Below are positions 1 through 4,769 of a stretch of DNA of 5,216 nt, piece by piece. This DNA comes from an uncultured Acetatifactor sp. GTDB taxonomy: Bacteria > Bacillota > Clostridia > Lachnospirales > Lachnospiraceae. Numbering within the stretch: the stretch's first letter is position 1; every line of letters starts with the position of its first letter. The notes beneath the pieces are model-generated. The model was not told where the DNA came from and did not search any database. It saw only the letters and a program-made list of their open reading frames with translations. The position numbers and the translations under genes were made by a program. The stretch covers positions 1 to 5,216 of the forward strand of contig CAOOJO010000230.1 in assembly GCA_948496895.1 (NCBI GenBank). The letters run 5' to 3'.

Positions 1-32
1 TCTCCGTCCACTTGACTCTGCCCTTTACGAAT

Positions 33-61
33 ATTATACCCTGTTCCACCCTAATGCACAA
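33..61 (-). promoter_or_regulatory. Possible leftward promoter at the window edge
   Basis: On the minus strand a consensus TATAAT (38-33) follows a weak TTGTGC (61-56) with a 17-bp spacer. It would drive a gene lying beyond the left edge. Only three of six -35 positions match consensus, and no gene start is visible behind it in the window, so the support is the -10 box and the spacing alone. Confidence 0.3.
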
Positions 62-73
62 TCTATTATTTGT

Positions 74-101
74 TCCAAATGCACTCGTCCAAATGCGCCC
101 G
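74..101. repeat. Two-copy 14-bp tandem repeat
   Basis: Two adjacent 14-mers, TCCAAATGCACTCG and TCCAAATGCGCCCG on the plus strand, match at 12 of 14 positions. They lie in the non-coding stretch downstream of the synthetase gene. No function can be assigned. The rest of the 163-bp left edge holds no gene, RNA or U-tailed terminator that I can support. Confidence 0.5.
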
Positions 102-163
102 TGCCCGAAAGGTGGCGGAAAGATGCCCTATCTCCGAAGATGTCCCCATAGCCTTCTGCATCC

Positions 164-2161
164 TCAGCCATCCTGCCCCAACTGGCGCTCATGCTTTTTG
201 AAGAAATCCTCCCTGGGCTCCAGCACTTTCAGTCCATGCCGGGCTAAATCTCCTGTGTAGAAAGAGATCGGTTCCAGAATGTAGTCCCAGTTCCAGAGGA
301 TGTCCCCTATATTCATGTACTCTCTGAACTTCTCGCAGCCCTCCGGCGCGATTGGATGCACCAGTATGGCCATGACCTTGCAGGCGTAGAAGCAGTCCGC
401 CACGACCTGCCTTCGCAGGGCATCGTCCCCCTGGGAATCGGCAAGCTTTATCTGGTTCACCCAGTGTTTGTTCACTTCCCTGATGAAATCGTCCAGCACA
501 TAGGAGATCCTGTGGAATTCCTGATGGTACATGTGGCGCTCATACTCCAGCACGGCCTTCCGGGCCATGTCCCGGATCTTCCCATCTGCCTCTCCCGCGG
601 GTATCTTTCCGGCATAATGCTTCTGGACCGCGTAGAAGCAGGAGCGGATCAGGCGGTTGAAGACATTGGTAATCAGGTTCCCGTCCTTGAGCACCATGTC
701 CATTCCGTTCTGCTCCTCCTCCCCCAGCAGGGCCTGTGGACGGAAGCTTACGCTTTTCGAGGATAATCCCAGGCTCATGAAATGCATGCGCAGCTGGTCT
801 TTCGTATAATAATCCAGCAGCTCATCCGCCATGGGCGGTTTCCGCTCGGAGCTGCTGCTGGCCTTTGCGTCCAGGTACAGCAGGTGGCGGTTGGCTATGA
901 TGTGGGACAGACGCACCTTTGCCATATCGGGCTTCGTCCCCCTGGGCGCCTGCAGCCCGGTGAACAGCCCTGTCTGGGCGATGGCATAGAAATAGATGTT
1001 GTCCTCCCCGATGAACTGATAGACCTCCGCCTCATCGTCCCCCCACCATTTCGCCAGGTCCTCCTCTGCGCCAATCTGCCGGAGATATGCCCTTGTAAAG
1101 GAAATGGGCGCCCACAGGGACTCCGGCCATACCCAGAAGGTCAGGTCACGCAGGTCCTCACAGTCAGGAAAGGCCACGCCCCATTCCACATTTCCGGAGA
1201 GCCGGAAAGGGACCAGGGTCTTCCCCGAGGTATAATGAATCCCCATTCCGTCCAGCACAGCCTTGGCCTTATCCCTGTCCTCCAGGGTTTCGAACTCGAA
1301 CGCGATGGAATTCTTCTTCTCCTGGTCGATGGGGCGGTGCCCCGGCAGGCGCTTTACCAGCTCCTGGGCATCTTCCACATATTTCTTCGGCACGTGCAGC
1401 ATGGGCTTCTTCAGGAATTCTCCCACCGTCTCCAGCTGATACTTCCTGGTATTCGTGTCCTTTCTCAGGAAATCCGTATATTCCTTCATCATATCGATGC
1501 AGCTTTCCAGCGCAAAGTACCAGTTCTCCACCTCCCGCAGCACAGGCCTTGCGCCGGACAGGGAGCTGACGGGATTTATCAGCTCCGCGGGCAGGAACTG
1601 ATGGCCCAGGGAACATTCGTCCGCGTAGGCCCTCTCCGAAGAACAGCCCGGGATGGGACATCTCCCCGTGACCTGGCGTCCGTTCAGGAACACACCCAGC
1701 TCCTGGTCATAGAACTGGGGCACCGAGAGCTTTTCTATATATCCGTTCCTGTAGAGCTTCTGGAAAATCTCAGCGGACATCTGTCTGTGGATCTCCCCTG
1801 CCTCCCCCAGCGCCGATGCCCCGAAGAAGTCCAGGCTGATTCCATAATCCTCCAGGGTCTTTTTCTGGCTTTCGTGGTTTGCAGTCACATAATCCTCTAT
1901 GGAGCCCTCATAGCCCTCCTCTTTCAGCTTCCGGTAGCTTTCCAGAATGGGCGAACCGTAGCAGTCCGTCCCTGACAGGAAGATGACATTCTCCTTACCG
2001 ATTCTGTCCCGCAGGAATCTGGCAAAAATATCCGCGTGCACGAACATGCCTCCCACATGTCCGAAATGCAGGTTCTTGTTGCTATACGGCATGCCGGCGG
2101 TGACGACCGCCTTTTGGGGAAATGTGGGCCTTTCGTTTTTCATGAGACGTTTCCTGAACAT
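164..2161 (-). CDS. metG: Methionyl-tRNA synthetase-like class I aminoacyl-tRNA ligase, atypical
   Basis: This 665-residue cytoplasmic enzyme of the MetRS family would join methionine to tRNA(Met) using ATP. Visible landmarks: the N-terminal Rossmann segment AGMPYSNKNLHFGH (residues 22-35), with HFGH as the HIGH motif; a zinc-knuckle-like CPxxxC...C...H set (Cys168, Cys173, Cys183, His187), followed by PAELINPVSSLSGARPVLR; FIGEDNIYFY (383-392); and a helical anticodon-binding domain from about residue 490. There NRLIR (502-506) fits the Asn391/Arg395 anticodon pair of E. coli MetRS. Oddities: the KMSKS loop is KASSSS (433-438), about 65 extra residues lie at 258-325, and there is no C-terminal tRNA-binding (EMAP-like) domain. 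I chose the ATG at 2161 because AAGGAAAGG lies 10 nt upstream; the ATG at 2143 is an alternative. The frame stays open to 2434, but that part crosses the leader terminator and has no MetRS similarity. The family is secure. True MetRS activity, rather than a divergent paralogue, is less sure. Confidence 0.88.
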   Translation of the reverse strand: MFRKRLMKNERPTFPQKAVVTAGMPYSNKNLHFGHVGGMFVHADIFARFLRDRIGKENVIFLSGTDCYGSPILESYRKLKEEGYEGSIEDYVTANHESQKKTLEDYGISLDFFGASALGEAGEIHRQMSAEIFQKLYRNGYIEKLSVPQFYDQELGVFLNGRQVTGRCPIPGCSSERAYADECSLGHQFLPAELINPVSSLSGARPVLREVENWYFALESCIDMMKEYTDFLRKDTNTRKYQLETVGEFLKKPMLHVPKKYVEDAQELVKRLPGHRPIDQEKKNSIAFEFETLEDRDKAKAVLDGMGIHYTSGKTLVPFRLSGNVEWGVAFPDCEDLRDLTFWVWPESLWAPISFTRAYLRQIGAEEDLAKWWGDDEAEVYQFIGEDNIYFYAIAQTGLFTGLQAPRGTKPDMAKVRLSHIIANRHLLYLDAKASSSSERKPPMADELLDYYTKDQLRMHFMSLGLSSKSVSFRPQALLGEEEQNGMDMVLKDGNLITNVFNRLIRSCFYAVQKHYAGKIPAGEADGKIRDMARKAVLEYERHMYHQEFHRISYVLDDFIREVNKHWVNQIKLADSQGDDALRRQVVADCFYACKVMAILVHPIAPEGCEKFREYMNIGDILWNWDYILEPISFYTGDLARHGLKVLEPREDFFKKHERQLGQDG

Positions 2162-2289
2162 AGCTTTCCATCCTTTCCTTGTCCTGTCTTGAAATAGCGT
2201 CAATCGAGCAGGGGAATGTTCCTCTCCGCTTCCCGCCCCACGGCCCCATGCCGCCTTAACGGCAAGCTTCCACCTGCGGGCCTGCGCAT

Positions 2290-2328
2290 AAAAAAACGGC
2301 CGAAAACCTGTCATGGGCTTTCGACCGT
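2290..2328 (-). terminator. Intrinsic terminator inside the synthetase leader (attenuator hairpin)
   Basis: Read on the minus strand, ACGGTCGAAA (2328-2319) pairs with TTTCGGCCGT (2305-2296) in a 10-bp stem with one G-U pair. The loop is about 13 nt, and seven U residues follow (2296-2290, the first shared with the stem). It lies between the synthetase promoter and its start codon, so it would stop transcription before the gene unless overridden. It could also end read-through from the MATE gene, which has no terminator of its own. Confidence 0.8.
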
Positions 2329-2435
2329 CTTGTTCATGCCTATGGGGATAGGGAACCGTCATGAACGTATTGCAAAAAGCCCATTGTCCGGATCGACAAT
2401 AAGCTGTTGCTGCCGGTTCATGATGGCTTTGCAAT
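2313..2435 (-). promoter_or_regulatory. Putative ribosome-mediated attenuator with mutually exclusive stems
   Basis: Minus-strand segments: region 1, ATTGCAAAGCC (2435-2425); region 2, GGCTTTTTGCAAT (2381-2369), extended leftward as ATGGGCTTT (2384-2376); region 3, AAAGCCCAT (2321-2313), covering the top of the terminator's 5' arm and its loop. Regions 1 and 2 pair over 11 bp with a two-base bulge. Regions 2 and 3 pair over 9 bp. Region 3 belongs to the terminator hairpin. A further hairpin, GTTCATG (2366-2360) with CATGAAC (2338-2332) plus CCTAT/ATAGG inside, lies between regions 2 and 3. Regions 1 and 2 lie inside a short leader ORF, so a stalled ribosome could decide the fold. A weak point is that 2:3 overlaps only three bases of the terminator stem plus the loop. 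The pairings are seen; the mechanism is inferred. Confidence 0.55.
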
Positions 2436-2451
2436 CAGATAGAGAAACCAT
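2359..2451 (-). CDS. Putative 30-residue leader peptide of the synthetase gene
   Basis: A 30-codon ORF begins with ATG at 2451 and ends with TGA at 2359. GGAG (2460-2457, within AGGGGAG) lies 5 nt upstream of the ATG, and the start is about 30 nt into the predicted transcript. The peptide begins MVSLSDCKAIMNRQQQ and ends NGLFAIRS. Codons 6-9 contain attenuator region 1 and codons 23-28 contain region 2. The only internal Met codon is codon 11, just past region 1; codons 14-16 are three Gln codons in a row. A ribosome waiting at codon 11 would cover region 1 and free region 2. I recognise no known leader peptide, so translation and sensing are inferred from layout. Confidence 0.5.
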   Translation of the reverse strand: MVSLSDCKAIMNRQQQLIVDPDNGLFAIRS

Positions 2452-2486
2452 GGCCGCTCCCCTGGCCTTTCCTTTTGATGGTTGAC

Positions 2487-2515
2487 ATTATAGCAAGTAC
2501 CGGCGCGCTTGTCAA
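2487..2515 (-). promoter_or_regulatory. Perfect-consensus SigA promoter of the synthetase leader
   Basis: TTGACA (2515-2510) and TATAAT (2492-2487) both match consensus exactly, with a 17-bp spacer. Transcription would start near 2480, giving a leader of about 320 nt before the synthetase ATG. The -35 box lies only 17 bp past the MATE stop codon. So strong a promoter upstream of a terminator fits a gene controlled by attenuation rather than by initiation. Confidence 0.85.
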
Positions 2516-2532
2516 TATGCGAAATATTCCTA

Positions 2533-3864
2533 TCATGAAGCCATCTCCTGCCTGTCCACGCGCTGTTTCAGGAGCAAGGCCAGCACTGCCGCAAGAATCC
2601 TGGCCCACACTGTGCTCCACCAGATCATGACCTGCCCTCCGAGCAAAGGCGGCAGAATCAGCATGAGCACCAGCATGAAGATGGGCTCTATAAAGGTCAG
2701 CACATAGGAATAGGCGCTCTTCTCCGTTGCGTAGAAGCTGGCCGTGGTAATCCGCAGGATCGCCACAAAGGGGACCGACACCAGGAAGATGGGCATGATC
2801 CTGGCAATCTCCAGGTTCACTTCGCCGGATGCGCCGAACAGCACCCCCAGGCTCCCTTTCGCCAGGTACAGGATGATGCAGCCGATCACTGACAGGGCAA
2901 AGGCAAACCCATAAGCCAGCCTCCGGATGGATTTCAGGTTCCCCCAGTTCCTTTCGCCATAATCATGGCTGAGCAAAGGCTGGCATCCGTCCCCCACCCC
3001 CTGCAGGATGAGGTAGATGATGCAGATCACATAGGCAATGCAGGCATAGGTGGCGATGGCCGGATCCCCGCCGTAGGAGACGGAGAAGCGGTTGATGATA
3101 ATCAGGGAGATGTTGGGGGACATGGCCAGCCCAAAGGGCGCGATCCCGATTTTGATGACATCCGCCGCTACCTTCCCCATCCTGGAAAAAGGAATCGCCA
3201 GCGTAAACTGCTTTTTTTCAAGCAAATAAATCAGAGCAATCACCATGGTGACCCCCTGTCCGATCACCGTAGCCCAGGCCGCCCCTGCGACGCCCTGCCC
3301 CATGACCCATACGAACAGGTAGTCCAGGATGATGTTGGTGACGAACCCGGCGATCATGGAGACCATTGCATAGAAAGCGCCGCCATGGTTGCGGATAAAG
3401 GGGACCAGCCCCGTGCCGATGACCTGCAGGGCCGCCCCCACAGCAATCACCGCTATATATTCCTCCCCCAGAGCCAGCATCTCCCCGCCTGCTCCCAGCA
3501 GCCTCAGTAGGGAGTTGTTCAAAAGGAAGATGGCAATGGTCAGAATCACGCTGGAGAGGATCAGCAGCCACATGGAGCCCGCCGTATATTCCCGCGCCTG
3601 TGCCTCCTTCTTTTCCGCCTTGTTGATGGAATAGTAAATGGCGCCGCCCATGCCGATTCCCGTGCCCAGGGCCTGGATGACGGCCACGATGGGGTAGGCG
3701 ATGTTCACCGCCGAGAGCCCCAGGTCCCCGATGCTGTTCCCCACAAAGAAGCCGTCCACGATTGTATAGACCCCGGACAGGGCAAAGGATAATACGGATG
3801 GAATCACATACTTGAAAAACTGCTTTACATCGCTTGTCTGTCTCATTTTGTTGCTGCTTTGCAT
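2533..3864 (-). CDS. MATE-family multidrug efflux transporter
   Basis: This 443-residue inner-membrane protein should exchange cations (Na+ or H+) for drugs or other organic compounds. The length and about twelve hydrophobic segments fit MATE proteins. Family-typical stretches in the first half are IVDGFFVGNSIG (about 35-46), GTGIGMGG (67-74), NIILDYLFVW (177-186) and GVAGAAWATVIGQ (191-203). In the second half, QGVGDGCQPLLSHDYGERN (about 288-306) matches the QGxGxGxQPLxSxxYG signature. It looks closest to the MepA-like branch, but the substrate cannot be read from sequence. The start at 3864 is chosen because AGGAGG (3876-3871) lies 6 nt upstream; a start 14 codons earlier would fall inside the promoter and operator region. 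It has its own promoter with operator-like repeats and sits behind a MarR gene, so it is probably induced when that repressor is released. No terminator is seen before the synthetase promoter. Confidence 0.93.
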   Translation of the reverse strand: MQSSNKMRQTSDVKQFFKYVIPSVLSFALSGVYTIVDGFFVGNSIGDLGLSAVNIAYPIVAVIQALGTGIGMGGAIYYSINKAEKKEAQAREYTAGSMWLLILSSVILTIAIFLLNNSLLRLLGAGGEMLALGEEYIAVIAVGAALQVIGTGLVPFIRNHGGAFYAMVSMIAGFVTNIILDYLFVWVMGQGVAGAAWATVIGQGVTMVIALIYLLEKKQFTLAIPFSRMGKVAADVIKIGIAPFGLAMSPNISLIIINRFSVSYGGDPAIATYACIAYVICIIYLILQGVGDGCQPLLSHDYGERNWGNLKSIRRLAYGFAFALSVIGCIILYLAKGSLGVLFGASGEVNLEIARIMPIFLVSVPFVAILRITTASFYATEKSAYSYVLTFIEPIFMLVLMLILPPLLGGQVMIWWSTVWARILAAVLALLLKQRVDRQEMAS

Positions 3865-3881
3865 AGTAAGCCTCCTCACAT

Positions 3882-3926
3882 TAGTCCGTACATGTACTAT
3901 ATACATTATAGTCCGTATGTGTACTA
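3882..3926 (-). repeat. Twin 18-bp operator-like direct repeats in the MATE promoter
   Basis: Minus-strand copies TAGTACACATACGGACTA (3926-3909) and TAGTACATGTACGGACTA (3899-3882) differ at two positions and are spaced 27 bp start to start. Each is a partial dyad (TAGT...ACTA), and the second contains the perfect palindrome GTACATGTAC. Copy 1 fills the -35/-10 spacer and enters the -10 box; copy 2 lies near the expected transcription start. Binding at either would block RNA polymerase. The adjacent MarR protein is the likely ligand, by proximity. Confidence 0.7.
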
Positions 3927-3934
3927 AATGTCAA
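3905..3934 (-). promoter_or_regulatory. SigA promoter of the MATE gene
   Basis: TTGACA (3934-3929) and TATAAT (3910-3905) are both perfect, with an 18-bp spacer. The predicted start is near 3898, about 34 nt before the ATG, and the leader carries a clear AGGAGG. The promoter lies after the marR terminator, so the exporter is transcribed separately from its presumed repressor. Confidence 0.82.
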
Positions 3935-3998
3935 GAAGCTAAATTCATTTTTTATGCAATAGAATCCACACTTTGCGAGGATTTTATTGTCATGAATC

Positions 3999-4029
3999 AA
4001 AAAGACACCCCGCCGCTGGGGTGCCCTTT
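3999..4029 (-). terminator. Intrinsic terminator after marR
   Basis: On the minus strand, AAAGGGCACCCC (4029-4018) pairs with GGGGTGTCTTTTT (4011-3999), giving a 6-bp GC-rich core extended by G-U, G-C and A-U pairs, with a 6-nt loop and a U tract. It lies 27 bp past the marR stop and separates marR from the MATE promoter. Confidence 0.85.
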
Positions 4030-4055
4030 CGGTTCTGTGGCTCTGTCCTGGATTT

Positions 4056-4487
4056 TTACATTTTCTTTTCCATCTCTTTTTCCAGAACGGTGTTATATAG
4101 CGTGAGATTCTCCACCATCCGCTGTACCCTGTCGCTTCCCATGATCTGAAAGACGCGCTGTTCCATTTCCCGCAAGGGTGCCAGCAGCCCGTCGGAATAG
4201 GCCATCCCCTTCTCCGTCAGGGATATCTGCTTTTCCCGGCGGTCTTCGCTGCCGGGGGACAGGGCGATATACCCCTCCTCCTTCAGGGACTTCATGACGC
4301 TGTTGACTGTCTGCTTGGTCAGTCCCGTAAAGATGCAGATTTTTTTCTGTGTCATGGCTTCCTGTCCGTCCAGGGCGTACAGGACGAACAGCAGATAATA
4401 ATTGATGCCTCTGGAAGCCGCCCAGGAGCTGTATAATGCGTTGGCCTGCCCCCATATGCCCCATAGTTTCTGTCCCTCTGTCTGCAT
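4056..4487 (-). CDS. MarR-family transcriptional repressor
   Basis: This 143-residue protein has the usual size and order of MarR regulators: N-terminal dimerisation helices (about 1-40), a winged helix-turn-helix at about 43-95, and a C-terminal helix pair. The DNA-binding part reads MTQKKICIFTGLTKQTVNSV (45-64), then SLKEEGYIAL, and the wing has the family-typical DRREKQISLTEKG (82-94). Such proteins bind palindromic operators as dimers and release DNA on binding small aromatic or drug-like ligands; the ligand here is unknown. The start at 4487 is fixed by AGGAGG (4500-4495) 7 nt upstream; the longer open frame to 4622 runs through the promoter. The MATE gene downstream is the obvious target, and an operator-like sequence in the gene's own promoter suggests autoregulation. 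A terminator follows directly. Confidence 0.93.
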   Translation of the reverse strand: MQTEGQKLWGIWGQANALYSSWAASRGINYYLLFVLYALDGQEAMTQKKICIFTGLTKQTVNSVMKSLKEEGYIALSPGSEDRREKQISLTEKGMAYSDGLLAPLREMEQRVFQIMGSDRVQRMVENLTLYNTVLEKEMEKKM

Positions 4488-4521
4488 ACCGATACCTCCT
4501 CGTATTGTCATATTCGGTCTT

Positions 4522-4550
4522 ATAACAGAATCCAATCCAGATTCTATTAT
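4522..4550 (-). promoter_or_regulatory. Inverted repeat at the marR transcription start
   Basis: On the minus strand, ATAATAGAATC (4550-4540) and GATTCTGTTAT (4532-4522) form an 11-bp arm pair with one mismatch and a 7-nt centre. It begins at about the predicted transcription start and ends 22 nt before the Shine-Dalgarno. It could be a second repressor site or a hairpin in the 5' untranslated RNA. It does not resemble the repeats in the MATE promoter. Confidence 0.6.
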
Positions 4551-4554
4551 CAGC

Positions 4555-4583
4555 ATTATAGTATTTATACATACTTTTATCAA
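4555..4583 (-). promoter_or_regulatory. SigA promoter of marR with an operator-like spacer
   Basis: TTGATA (4583-4578) and TATAAT (4560-4555) are separated by 17 bp. The 18-mer AAGTATGTATAAATACTA (4576-4559) overlaps the first two bases of the -10 box and matches the MATE operator copies at 11 of 18 positions, chiefly AGTA at the left and ACTA at the right. It also contains the dyad AGTAT/ATACT. The promoter is strongly supported; the operator role is inferred. Confidence 0.82.
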
Positions 4584-4645
4584 GACCCTTGGACGGAGCC
4601 AGAACCCGTACCTCTGCTCCATCAGGCATCTTACTGCGAGGAGTA

Positions 4646-4756
4646 TTATGCGTAGTGATATTTTACCTTGTTCTGATGAAGAAAAACCAGTGCCACAATC
4701 ATGGTAATCAGCTCTGCTATCGGTACTGCAAGCGAATATTCCACCCCGCTTTTCAT
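4646..4756 (-). pseudogene. Remnant of a MATE transporter 3' end
   Basis: Thirty-six codons, starting at a Met codon at 4756 and ending in TAA, encode one hydrophobic helix and a basic tail: SLAVPIAELITMIVALVFL, then HQNKVKYHYA. The VPIAELIT helix followed by a short Lys/Tyr-rich tail is what I expect at the C-terminus of clostridial MATE proteins, whose last helix often reads like GVWLAVPIAELLT. There is no Shine-Dalgarno before the Met, the reading frame differs from the membrane protein just upstream, and the rest of a transporter is absent. I read it as a fragment left by deletion or recombination, though a small single-span protein cannot be excluded. It does not match the end of the intact MATE gene in this window. 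Confidence 0.5.
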
Positions 4757-4769
4757 ATATCTTGCGATT

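Noticed and set aside
12..40. Plus-strand promoter-like TTGACT/TATACC
   Set aside because: The -10 match is poor and any transcript would run antisense into the 3' end of the synthetase with no plus-strand gene behind it.
43..52. T-box-like string AGGGTGGAAC on the minus strand
   Set aside because: It matches the start of the T-box consensus, but the following CCGCG-type bases are absent, no specifier stem or U-tailed terminator follows in the window, and a -10-like TATAAT comes directly after it.
70..162. 31-codon minus-strand ORF just after the synthetase stop
   Set aside because: It has no convincing ribosome binding site, no recognisable sequence, and it runs through the tandem repeat.
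782..1975. Long plus-strand open frame of 397 codons
   Set aside because: It lies wholly antisense to the synthetase, has no recognisable domain, and is typical of the mirror frame of a GC-rich gene. The minus-strand product is a clear MetRS-family protein.
2162..2434. A 91-codon N-terminal extension of the synthetase frame
   Set aside because: It runs through the promoter-proximal leader, the leader ORF and the terminator hairpin. It is rich in Arg, Gly and Pro without family similarity, and the MetRS fold begins just after the ATGs at 2161 and 2143.
4594..4621. Hairpin GGAGCAGA/TCTGGCTCC upstream of the marR promoter, considered as a terminator for the permease
   Set aside because: The stem has a bulge and no U tract follows on the minus strand, so it does not meet the usual form of an intrinsic terminator.
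4093..4629. 178-codon minus-strand frame overlapping marR
   Set aside because: It is the shifted frame of marR, lacks a Shine-Dalgarno, and its translation has no recognisable domain, whereas the marR frame has a clear winged helix.
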